Part shown: positions 29,516 through 35,305 of the stretch, one piece after another | Position numbering within the stretch: the first letter of the stretch is position 1 | Layout of the letters: the number at the start of each line of letters is the position of its first letter | Virus record (IMG/VR): IMGVR_UViG_3300047202_000021 | Span: 1 to 43,713 of that record | Reading direction: 5' to 3' (one strand) | From: a virus | DNA length: 43,713 nt | Made by a program: the position numbers and the translations under genes | The notes under the pieces: model-generated | Databases searched by the model: none | What the model saw: the letters and a program-made list of their open reading frames with translations, nothing else | What the model was told of the DNA's origin: nothing

Positions 29516-29743
29516 ATGCCAATGGATTTTAAAGATTTAGAAAGTCTTGTTCGTGCGGCAAAATGTCACCATTTTCGAGATAAGAAAAAAGAAGAAACGG
29601 AAAAAGAATACAGGACGGCTTTGGCTGACCACGTTGCTCCTAGAGATTTTATTGAAAGTGAGGAAATTCGTAATGGAATTGGTTGGGACAAGTGGAACGA
29701 TACTCAGAAAGATTTTATGCTTTTAAGGAAGTTTTTGAGCTAA
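29516..29743 (+). CDS. Early hypothetical charged protein (75 aa)
   Basis: The gene follows repeat copy 2. The product (MPMDFKDLESLVRAAKCHHF and on) is rich in Lys and Glu, with CHHFRDKKKEETEKEY suggesting a long helix. It ends in a Leu-rich helix. No family recognised. Confidence 0.55.
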   Translation: MPMDFKDLESLVRAAKCHHFRDKKKEETEKEYRTALADHVAPRDFIESEEIRNGIGWDKWNDTQKDFMLLRKFLS

Positions 29744-29786
29744 GAAAATAATAAGCAGGAGTGCATCCAAAACGCCGAGAGGATAA

Positions 29787-29945
29787 ATGTCTAAATTCCT
29801 AATCATAGCGGGTATGTGGTGTATCACCGATGGATGGTTCTCCCTATCTCTCTATTGGAAGGACGGGAGGCAGACCTTTTGGCATGACCACTACATACGA
29901 GTAATCCGAATCTTGATGGGGATAGGGTTGGTGATTTGTGGATAA
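29787..29945 (+). CDS. 52-aa small membrane-associated protein
   Basis: The ORF begins MSKFLIIAGMWCITDGWFSL after GAGAGGA. Hydrophobic at both ends (MGIGLVICG at the end), with a His/Arg-rich middle, and overlapping the methyltransferase start by eight bases. A 19-bp stretch near its 5' end (29804-29822) recurs at 30476-30494 just past the methyltransferase gene. Confidence 0.5.
   Translation: MSKFLIIAGMWCITDGWFSLSLYWKDGRQTFWHDHYIRVIRILMGIGLVICG
29804..29822. repeat. 19-bp direct repeat, copy 1
   Basis: CATAGCGGGTATGTGGTGT occurs here and at 30476-30494. The two copies bracket the MT-A70 methyltransferase gene. The second copy encodes a truncated echo of the 52-aa ORF start (MSIAGMWC then stop). 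Confidence 0.85.
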
Positions 29946-30474
29946 GAAATATGATGTGATAGTGATAGATCCACCTTGGAAATTAACCAAGATAACTCAT
30001 AAGGAACGCCCAAATCAGGTCAATATGGACTATCCCATGATGTCCATGCAAGAGATTCAAACGCTGCCAATAAGCGACATAGCCAATGAAAACTGTTGGT
30101 GTTTTATGTGGACTATTCAGAAGTATTTGTATGAATCTCCTGCCATTTTAAAGGCATGGGGATTCAATTTATTACTGACTATGGTTTGGGAAAAGACCTA
30201 TGGGCGTTCAGCGGGTATGCCACTATACGGGTTTCGGTGGAACGGAGAATTTATACTTGTCGGATATAAGGCAAAACCTAGTATGTGGCCTAAAAGATCT
30301 TTAATTCCAGCCGTGTTTAGTGCAGAGAATATAAGGCATTCTCAAAAACCCGACAGATTCTATAAGATGATTGAACCTCTTGGCGATAATCGCATAGACA
30401 TCTTTGCAAGACAAAAACGAGAAGGTTGGGATGTGTGGGGTAACGAAGTGGAAAGCGATATTCAGTTGTTATGA
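29938..30474 (+). CDS. MT-A70-family adenine methyltransferase
   Basis: The gene starts with GTG at 29938. The 178-aa product has the catalytic DPPW motif in VIVIDPPWKL (residues 8-17), then MQEIQTLPISDIANENCWCF, a LTMVWEKTYGR strand, and KPDRFYKMIEPLGDNR near the end. This is the order of phage and bacterial MT-A70 enzymes that make N6-methyladenine in DNA. It likely protects phage DNA from restriction or regulates replication. It is bracketed by a 19-bp direct repeat and followed by a PAPS-reductase-family gene. Confidence 0.9.
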   Translation: MDKKYDVIVIDPPWKLTKITHKERPNQVNMDYPMMSMQEIQTLPISDIANENCWCFMWTIQKYLYESPAILKAWGFNLLLTMVWEKTYGRSAGMPLYGFRWNGEFILVGYKAKPSMWPKRSLIPAVFSAENIRHSQKPDRFYKMIEPLGDNRIDIFARQKREGWDVWGNEVESDIQLL

Positions 30475-30475
30475 G

Positions 30476-30494
30476 CATAGCGGGTATGTGGTGT
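30476..30494. repeat. 19-bp direct repeat, copy 2
   Basis: Identical to 29804-29822. It contains the GTG codons where the PAPS-reductase-family protein probably starts. Confidence 0.85.
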
Positions 30495-31270
30495 TAAAAG
30501 AAACTACTCTTTTTGGAATAGAGGATAAGGTTGCTCAGAGCGTTAGGATTATGAAAGAATTTGAGCCAAAAGAGGGGTATTACTTGGCTTTCTCTGGTGG
30601 GAAGGATTCTTGCGTATTAAAGGAAGTTGCTAACATGGGAGGGATTAAGTATGACGCTCATTATTCAGTCACAACCATTGACCCACCAGAACTTGTTAGG
30701 TTCATAAAGCAATATCATTCTGACGTTGCGTGGGAGTTCCCAGAAGAACCCTTGCTAAAACGCATGGTTCAGAAGGGTTTTTGGATGCGTCAGCATAGAT
30801 GGTGCTGTGGGGAATACAAAGAGCGTGGGGGAGATAAACGTGTGGTTTTGGTAGGAGTTAGGAAAGCCGAATCTGCTAAGAGAAAAGCCATGTCTGTTTG
30901 TTCACAATGGAAGGGTAAGAAGATGGTTAGACCTATTCTCTATTGGTCTGATCGTGATGTGTGGGAGTTTATAAGACAAGAGGGGTTGCCTTATTGCTCA
31001 CTTTATGACGAGGGGTTCAAACGTCTTGGGTGTTTGTTCTGCCCGATGGCGAGTAAGAAAATGAGAAAACATGAGGTAGATAGATACCCCAATTATGTCA
31101 GAACCTTCAAGATTTACTTTCAAAAGTTATGGGAGAACAAACAACACCTTGAGAGTTACCGCCGTTGGAGTTCTGGAGAGGACTTGTTTAACTGGTGGAT
31201 CTCTGGAAGGGGTGGGAAGTCCAAAGAAGATATTTGCTACTCAAAACAGGATTTATTTTACGGTGACTAA
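30488..31270 (+). CDS. PAPS-reductase/DndC-like PP-loop protein
   Basis: The frame opens at 30404, but the first 28 residues overlap the methyltransferase gene. GTG at 30488 or 30491 is more likely, giving about 260 aa. The PP-loop FSGGKDS binds ATP. Later features are HRWCCGEYKE, VGVRKAESAKR, LYWSDRDVWEFI and a Cys pair in LGCLFCPM, as in the phosphoadenosine phosphosulfate reductase family found in many phages. Classic reductases end with a catalytic ECGLH, absent here. The Cys set recalls DndC and other thiolation enzymes with Fe-S clusters. Position after a DNA methyltransferase makes nucleic-acid modification an option. Confidence 0.82.
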   Translation: MVLKETTLFGIEDKVAQSVRIMKEFEPKEGYYLAFSGGKDSCVLKEVANMGGIKYDAHYSVTTIDPPELVRFIKQYHSDVAWEFPEEPLLKRMVQKGFWMRQHRWCCGEYKERGGDKRVVLVGVRKAESAKRKAMSVCSQWKGKKMVRPILYWSDRDVWEFIRQEGLPYCSLYDEGFKRLGCLFCPMASKKMRKHEVDRYPNYVRTFKIYFQKLWENKQHLESYRRWSSGEDLFNWWISGRGGKSKEDICYSKQDLFYGD

Positions 31271-31416
31271 TGCGACTTTCTAGTGGGTGGATCATAACTT
31301 GCTATGTTCTCAACGCCGCCATTATTGTTTCGGGATTGATTGAGGGTGATTGGAAACGATCTATCTACTTTTTTGGTGCATTGTTGATTAATACTAGTTT
31401 GTTGCTGATGAAATAA
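31270..31416 (+). CDS. 48-aa membrane protein with two spans
   Basis: The start overlaps the preceding stop (TAATG). It encodes WIITCYVLNAAIIVSGLI and SIYFFGALLINTSLLLMK, two hydrophobic helices with a charged turn (EGDWKR) between them. The shape is like a small holin or immunity protein. Not recognised. Confidence 0.6.
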   Translation: MRLSSGWIITCYVLNAAIIVSGLIEGDWKRSIYFFGALLINTSLLLMK

Positions 31417-31441
31417 ATAACCTAACCCACAGGAGCTAATC

Positions 31442-31486
31442 ATGGAACTGTGGAGCAAGTTGAAGATTAAGAAGGAGAGGGAGTAG
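31442..31486 (+). CDS. 14-aa peptide ORF
   Basis: A very short ORF (MELWSKLKIKKERE) follows a good AGGAG site with six-base spacing. It may be a leader coupling translation to the gene at 31493, or chance. Confidence 0.3.
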   Translation: MELWSKLKIKKERE

Positions 31487-31492
31487 ATTGAT

Positions 31493-31852
31493 ATGGGCTG
31501 GTCAATAGGGTTTGATTCAAACTGGAACAGAGACATTGGCTATGGCGTTAAAGCCTATTGTGATTCTCCAAAGTGTAATAAAGTGATAGACAGAGGACTG
31601 GCTTATGTTTGTAGTGGGCAACCAAGAGGCGGAGAAAGAGGCTGTGGATTATACTTCTGCTCGGAGCATTTATTCTTTCACACCTTTCGTGATTGCCCAG
31701 AAGAAGGTCCATACTGTATCAGGTGTTGTACCTACAAAGACCCCTACAAGCCTAAGCCCGAACACCCTGATTGGATTAAGTGGAAGATGACCGATGACAG
31801 TTGGGCGAAATGGCGTGAAGAACAGAAGAAAGCACAACTTTTAGCTCTTTGA
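31493..31852 (+). CDS. Cys-rich zinc-binding early protein (119 aa)
   Basis: The product starts MGWSIGFDSNWNRDIGYGVK and then has nine Cys in pairs: YCDSPKC, VCSG, GCGLYFCSEH and YCIRCC. The His and Cys order resembles a treble-clef or RING-like zinc fold, followed by a basic/acidic helical tail. Proteins with this GYGVxAxCDxPxC opening occur in phage early regions with no known role. Confidence 0.65.
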   Translation: MGWSIGFDSNWNRDIGYGVKAYCDSPKCNKVIDRGLAYVCSGQPRGGERGCGLYFCSEHLFFHTFRDCPEEGPYCIRCCTYKDPYKPKPEHPDWIKWKMTDDSWAKWREEQKKAQLLAL

Positions 31853-32073
31853 ATTGTCCGCAAGGACAGTTGACCGACAAGGGTGTGGATATCCACTATC
31901 TTTCTCAATACTGTATACCCTGTGGTTTACAGCGTTGGGATAGGTCAAAATATTCCTCAGAAATGAGGATGAAGCCGTGCGTAATGGATAACAAACCATG
32001 CGAGTGCATCTTCGGTCTTCTAGACACCGAGGCTACTGCAAACGGGAGAATCTCGCCGCACGGTCAATTTTAA
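31849..32073 (+). CDS. Early Cys-rich protein (74 aa)
   Basis: A TTG start at 31849 overlaps the previous stop by four bases. The product has CPQGQLTD, YCIPCGLQRW and PCECIFGLL, suggesting a zinc knuckle. It is part of a run of small metal-binding-like genes. Moderate confidence because of the TTG start and lack of homology evidence. Confidence 0.45.
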   Translation: MNCPQGQLTDKGVDIHYLSQYCIPCGLQRWDRSKYSSEMRMKPCVMDNKPCECIFGLLDTEATANGRISPHGQF

Positions 32074-32139
32074 CGGAGATACAGCTAGCACCTGTATAAA
32101 ATACAGAATGATTCACCTAATCTATCAAGGACAAAGCCA

Positions 32140-32406
32140 ATGAGTAAGCCCAAGCCAAAGTGTTACTACGGCGTAATAGGTTGTAAGGTTAAACATAGGG
32201 AATATGTGGAGCGGAAGCCTAAGAGATATAATTCTGTGGCAATAATGGTCAATTCTCTTAGCGACAAAAAGTTTAGGAAGAAGTGGAAGAATAGGGAGAA
32301 GCATAGACACATCTACGACCATTGTCTCTACATGGGTAAGATTCTTGAACCATCACGTCATAGGGGTTGTGCTAAGGTGTGCAAATGTGGAAAGAGAGAA
32401 CATTGA
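32140..32406 (+). CDS. KPKPK-type Cys/His-rich early protein A (88 aa)
   Basis: It begins MSKPKPKCYYGVIGCKVKHR and is very basic. The C-terminal part reads HRHIYDHCLYMGK, then CAKVCKCGKREH. The product at 33399 carries a matching HIHVYNRWC..., then CRCGKRRR ending, so the two are paralogues. The Cys/His pattern suggests a small zinc fold. Confidence 0.6.
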   Translation: MSKPKPKCYYGVIGCKVKHREYVERKPKRYNSVAIMVNSLSDKKFRKKWKNREKHRHIYDHCLYMGKILEPSRHRGCAKVCKCGKREH

Positions 32407-32531
32407 CCAAGCCTAAGCCGAAGGGGAAGTGTGACGATAAGAATATGCGTGGGAACTTCAATCAGTTGCTTCAGCCCAAGCCATCATTCTTAATAGAACT
32501 CAAACCCCTCACCAAAAAGGAGAAGAAATGA
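32403..32531 (+). CDS. KPKPK-type basic peptide (42 aa)
   Basis: With TTG at 32403 the ORF reads LTKPKPKGKCDDKNMRGNFN and ends KKEKK. It overlaps its neighbours at both ends by four bases, which supports translation. The N-terminal KPKPK element is shared with the gene at 32140 and is also inside that at 33399. Confidence 0.4.
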   Translation: MTKPKPKGKCDDKNMRGNFNQLLQPKPSFLIELKPLTKKEKK

Positions 32532-32746
32532 GCGGCGACTTTAAGGTTGGAGAATACATAGAGTTCAAGAAGCCTATCGTAGCTATGCAGACTCTTGGTG
32601 GATTTTATAGGCGAAAAGAGAAGCTCTGGTATCCGCAGAGACTTATGGTGGCTACCCAAGAAGGTATCTACGAGATTATTCCCACAGACTTAACTGTTCC
32701 AATCCTGCCATCGAGAATAAGAAAGACCAAAAAGGAGAAGCGATGA
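32528..32746 (+). CDS. Early hypothetical beta protein (72 aa)
   Basis: The gene follows AAAAGGAG with a four-base overlap to the preceding ORF. The product reads MSGDFKVGEYIEFKKPIVAM with a YEIIPTDLTVPIL strand and a basic tail (RIRKTKKEKR). It overlaps HNH gene 3 by four bases. Not recognised. Confidence 0.6.
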   Translation: MSGDFKVGEYIEFKKPIVAMQTLGGFYRRKEKLWYPQRLMVATQEGIYEIIPTDLTVPILPSRIRKTKKEKR

Positions 32747-33156
32747 CCATCCCACCTGATTTAGTTGAGAGGGCCGACCACATTCTGAGAAAAGGTAGCT
32801 GTATTTTATGGCCTGGTTGTGGAAATGGTAGATATGGGCTTATAAATTTTAGTCGGTCTAGAAGATTTGTTGCTCACCGAATTATCTATAAAGGCGTTTT
32901 TGGTGAAATACCAAAAGGGTTGGTTGTAGACCACATTTGCCGAACAACAATGTGTGTGAATATAAGGCACTTGCGTCTTTTGACTAATAAAGAAAATATT
33001 TTGGTTGGAGAGGGTATTGCGGCCAAGAATAAAAGAAAGGTTGTTTGCAAGCGTGGGCACAAGTTTCAATTCAGAAAGAATGGTCAGAGAGAATGTGGCA
33101 TCTGTAAAAATATGTCATTAAGAAAATGTAGAGCCATAAGACAGGGGGATAAGTAG
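32743..33156 (+). CDS. HNH endonuclease 3
   Basis: The 137-aa protein has the HNH_3 layout: CILWPGCGNGRYGLINFSRS (about 20-39), VAHRIIYKGVFGEIP, then the catalytic VVDHICRTTMCVNIRHLRLL (about 61-80), where DHxCRxxxCxNxxHL is the zinc-tied core. C-terminal Cys residues (CKRGH and ECGIC) make a further knuckle. AT-rich relative to its neighbours. It is inserted in ATGA overlap with the gene before it, as a free-standing homing gene would be. Confidence 0.85.
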   Translation: MTIPPDLVERADHILRKGSCILWPGCGNGRYGLINFSRSRRFVAHRIIYKGVFGEIPKGLVVDHICRTTMCVNIRHLRLLTNKENILVGEGIAAKNKRKVVCKRGHKFQFRKNGQRECGICKNMSLRKCRAIRQGDK

Positions 33157-33402
33157 ATGAGTATAACTAGTGCGGGTGTAATGTGTGATGTTTGTGGTTG
33201 TTATTGCGTTACGGAAATGTTGCTCGGTGATGGTATCGAAGAATTTGGTATTAAGGGTATCCAGAATCGTATGCATTGTGACGATAAGTGCAAACAGCTT
33301 TTGATTGAGTGCGGAAACGACTGGAAGAAATTACCCGAAGGCCCGCTAAAAAAGGTATTTGCTGAACAGTCTGCTAAAGGATTAGTGAAAGAGCCAGCAT
33401 GA
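33157..33402 (+). CDS. Early Cys-rich protein (81 aa)
   Basis: The start directly follows the HNH gene stop. It reads MSITSAGVMCDVCGCYCVTE with a later MHCDDKCKQLLIEC. The C-x2-C-x-C-x-C and C-x3-C sets could bind zinc. The C-terminus is a Lys-rich helix (KVFAEQSAKGLVKEPA). It overlaps the next start (ATGA). Not recognised. Confidence 0.6.
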   Translation: MSITSAGVMCDVCGCYCVTEMLLGDGIEEFGIKGIQNRMHCDDKCKQLLIECGNDWKKLPEGPLKKVFAEQSAKGLVKEPA

Positions 33403-33692
33403 CCACCCGTAAGCCAAAGAGTCTGTGTGTTTGTGGGCATAGCAAAGAAGCTCACGGGAATATTGTAGATTTGAATGATAGGCAAAAACTTGGATGCCTT
33501 GTTACTGGAACTTTGTATGATTGTGAATGTGAGCTATACCGCCCCACTAAACCTAAGCCAAAGAGGAAGCATATTCATGTTTATAACAGGTGGTGTTGGC
33601 ATATGCCATTAAGAGGTGATGATATTTGTAGTAGGTGTATTAATGCTATGACAATGGCTTGTAGGTGTGGAAAAAGAAGGAGACCGGAATGA
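33399..33692 (+). CDS. KPKPK-type Cys/His-rich early protein B (97 aa)
   Basis: The product starts MTTRKPKSLCVCGHSKEAHG, with a CECELYRP stretch, then TKPKPKRKHIHVYNRWCWHM and CRCGKRRRPE. The C-terminal half matches that of the protein at 32140. Its first half has a CxCGHxxxxH pattern seen in small phage zinc proteins. It may bind nucleic acid. Confidence 0.6.
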   Translation: MTTRKPKSLCVCGHSKEAHGNIVDLNDRQKLGCLVTGTLYDCECELYRPTKPKPKRKHIHVYNRWCWHMPLRGDDICSRCINAMTMACRCGKRRRPE

Positions 33693-33735
33693 CCACAAAA
33701 GGCGAGAGGAAGCCTCAACTGAAAGAGGGGAAGGT

Positions 33736-33936
33736 ATGACCAACCTAGAGATAGAAAGACTCAAAGCCCAGGCGGGGCCAGAACACGATTTAATAGTTAA
33801 GCAGTTTCAAGAAAAAATAACCTCACTCACCGCCAAGCTGAAGATAGCGGAGGAAGGATTGAAAGAATTATTAGAAGCAAACGATTCATGGAGCAGAGAA
33901 CACGCTTTAACTGTCTTAGAGAGGATACGCAAATGA
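33736..33936 (+). CDS. Early coiled-coil protein (66 aa)
   Basis: I use ATG at 33736 after GAGGGGAAGG; the longer frame from 33667 runs through the preceding gene. The product (MTNLEIERLKAQAGPEHDLI and on) is a Leu/Glu/Lys coiled coil over about residues 15-50. Phages often carry such tail-less helical proteins of unknown use. It overlaps the next gene (ATGA). Confidence 0.55.
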   Translation: MTNLEIERLKAQAGPEHDLIVKQFQEKITSLTAKLKIAEEGLKELLEANDSWSREHALTVLERIRK

Positions 33937-34235
33937 CCCAACCCACTAAGGAAGCGATGAAAGAGGCGAGAGAGATAATTCAGAAATGCCCATCAGAACA
34001 TATTATAACAGGTCTGGAGTCTCATCAAATCGGGATACCAGACAACCCAATTTCAGGTGCAGGATGTGCCTGTGAGAATTGTATTGCTCTCGCCCTCACT
34101 CTCGCAGAACAAAAGGGCAGGGATAGGCAGAATGAGGACGACGCGAAGGTGGCTGATGAACTTGAAAACAACGCATTAGATATATGCCAACATGAGAATA
34201 TAGCCCAGGCCATCAGAAACTTAAGGAGAAAGTAG
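33933..34235 (+). CDS. Early hypothetical protein (100 aa)
   Basis: The start at 33933 is in an ATGA overlap with the coiled-coil gene; the earlier ATG at 33888 is inside that gene. The product has a helical start (MTQPTKEAMKEAREIIQKCP), a GAGCACENC Cys cluster in the middle (about 48-56), and an acidic C-terminal helix. Not recognised. Confidence 0.6.
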   Translation: MTQPTKEAMKEAREIIQKCPSEHIITGLESHQIGIPDNPISGAGCACENCIALALTLAEQKGRDRQNEDDAKVADELENNALDICQHENIAQAIRNLRRK

Positions 34236-34236
34236 G

Positions 34237-34362
34237 ATGAAGGGGTTTTATCTTCTCGTTTTTGCAATATGTATTGGGATTATTTCTCAAACCGAGAGTA
34301 AAGCTGTTGGGTTTTCATATCTTGCGATAGCGGTGTTTATGGGGTGGTTAATTTTAAAATAG
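34237..34362 (+). CDS. 41-aa membrane peptide
   Basis: The ORF follows AAGGAG within the preceding gene's end. It encodes two hydrophobic stretches, MKGFYLLVFAICIGIIS and FSYLAIAVFMGWLILK, with a short polar linker. Likely an inner-membrane peptide. Confidence 0.55.
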   Translation: MKGFYLLVFAICIGIISQTESKAVGFSYLAIAVFMGWLILK

Positions 34363-34381
34363 GAGAAAGTAGGAGGTGGGT

Positions 34382-34489
34382 ATGAACTGGTCACACATAG
34401 CAGAAATATCAACCGCCATTCTACTCGCCGCCTTTATCCTCGCTATGGTATCGGTGGTGGGGATGGTGATAGGGAAGATGAGAGAATGA
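34382..34489 (+). CDS. 35-aa single-span membrane peptide
   Basis: It begins MNWSHIAEISTAILLAAFIL after AGGAGGTGG. One transmembrane helix is followed by KMRE. Tight spacing with neighbouring tiny membrane genes. Confidence 0.5.
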   Translation: MNWSHIAEISTAILLAAFILAMVSVVGMVIGKMRE

Positions 34490-34611
34490 GAGTTACCCTA
34501 CAACAAGGGGAATTTCATAGTTTGTATGACAGCAAGCTATTAACTAATGAGTGAACTATGAGACATAGAGCTTTGTATGATAACGTACAAAACTATATAC
34601 GAAAGTATACA

Positions 34612-34758
34612 ATGAGAATACCCATAATTATCATTCTCGTCTATTCTCTATTCCTAGTCGGCTGTGCGACCTGTGAGAAGTGTAGGGCGTGTGAGACTTG
34701 GACAACCCGTAGTGACGAAGGGCTAGAATACAAATGCGTCTGCACAAACTGTCAGTAG
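34612..34758 (+). CDS. Small Cys-rich lipoprotein (48 aa)
   Basis: I prefer ATG at 34612, which places a clean signal peptide (MRIPIIIILVYSLFLVGC) at the N-terminus. LVGC is a lipobox, so the mature protein would start at that Cys. The mature part has three more Cys in ATCEKCRAC and two near the end (CVCTNC). An upstream ATG at 34558 would add 18 residues and hide the signal. It could be an outer-membrane lipoprotein, for example a spanin subunit or exclusion factor, though it lacks the Pro-rich character of Rz1. Confidence 0.6.
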   Translation: MRIPIIIILVYSLFLVGCATCEKCRACETWTTRSDEGLEYKCVCTNCQ

Positions 34759-34763
34759 AGCTT

Positions 34764-34910
34764 ATGGATGTAAAGTCTACGGCCTCTTATCTACAAGTCC
34801 ATCCCATGACTATCTATAGATGGATTAAAGAGGGTAAGATAAGAGTATTCTTCAAAGTAGGAGGGCGATGGAGATGCAGAAAAGAAAAGCTGGAAACGAT
34901 TCTAAAGTGA
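34764..34910 (+). CDS. Excisionase/MerR-like HTH protein (48 aa)
   Basis: The ORF encodes MDVKSTASYLQVHPMTIYRW, then IKEGKIRVFFKVGGRWRCRKEKL, which fits the HTH_17 (excisionase-type) pattern of a helix pair, YRWI-x-EGKI, and a wing ending GGRWRxRKExL. An in-frame ATG at 34734 is also possible. No integrase is visible, so it more likely regulates transcription than directs excision. Confidence 0.75.
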   Translation: MDVKSTASYLQVHPMTIYRWIKEGKIRVFFKVGGRWRCRKEKLETILK

Positions 34911-35038
34911 AAGTCCCAAGAGCTATGCGTTGGCAGTGTCCTCATTGTACATTTAAGACAGGGGATTACCATGAGTACGTTAAGCACAAGTGTAACTATT
35001 CCCACAAGCTGATGGAGAAAATGCGTGGAAAGACTTGA
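34868..35038 (+). CDS. Small C2HC zinc-finger-like protein (56 aa)
   Basis: The start at 34868 follows AGGAGGGCG within the HTH gene. The product reads MEMQKRKAGNDSKVKVPRAM, then CPHCTFKTGDYHEYVKHKCN, a CxxC...HxxxxC finger. It is very basic, consistent with binding nucleic acid. It overlaps both neighbours. Confidence 0.6.
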   Translation: MEMQKRKAGNDSKVKVPRAMRWQCPHCTFKTGDYHEYVKHKCNYSHKLMEKMRGKT

Positions 35039-35219
35039 AGAAGTTAGATGTCAAATCGCTGAAGAACGGCGTAAGCATGATATTAGGGTCACTCTTGAGA
35101 GAAGGAGACCGATAGAAGCTCCTCCTGAGTTAGAGGAGAAGCGGGTGCTTCTATTTGGGCAGTCGCAATCTAAAGTGCATTGTGTAAGAACAATTAAAAG
35201 GGAGCTGAGAGGAAGATGA
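35025..35219 (+). CDS. Early charged helical protein (64 aa)
   Basis: GTG start at 35025 overlaps the preceding stop. The product (MERLEEVRCQIAEERRKHDI and on) is Arg/Glu-rich and helical with a basic end. Not recognised. Confidence 0.5.
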   Translation: MERLEEVRCQIAEERRKHDIRVTLERRRPIEAPPELEEKRVLLFGQSQSKVHCVRTIKRELRGR

Positions 35220-35305
35220 TAACTTTCTTATGTATTATATTCCTAGTGTTGATAATCTCAGGCGGTATATCAGATTTCTTTAAGGATTCTGACCATTCTG
35301 ATTAG
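35216..35305 (+). CDS. 29-aa membrane peptide, last early gene
   Basis: The ORF starts in an ATGA overlap and encodes MITFLCIIFLVLIISGGI followed by an acidic tail. Its 3' end overlaps the 3' end of the convergent late ejection-protein gene by 26 bases. No terminator hairpin is visible between the two units. Confidence 0.5.
   Translation: MITFLCIIFLVLIISGGISDFFKDSDHSD

Noticed and set aside
32074-32139. CTGTAT-AAA-ATACAG hairpin and a TATAAA-like box
   Set aside because: Stem is only 6 bp, and no -35 box at proper spacing. Too weak to call a promoter or terminator.
33689-33739. 16-aa ORF MTTKGERKPQLKEGKV
   Set aside because: Overlaps both neighbours and has no independent support beyond similarity of its first residues to the protein at 33399.
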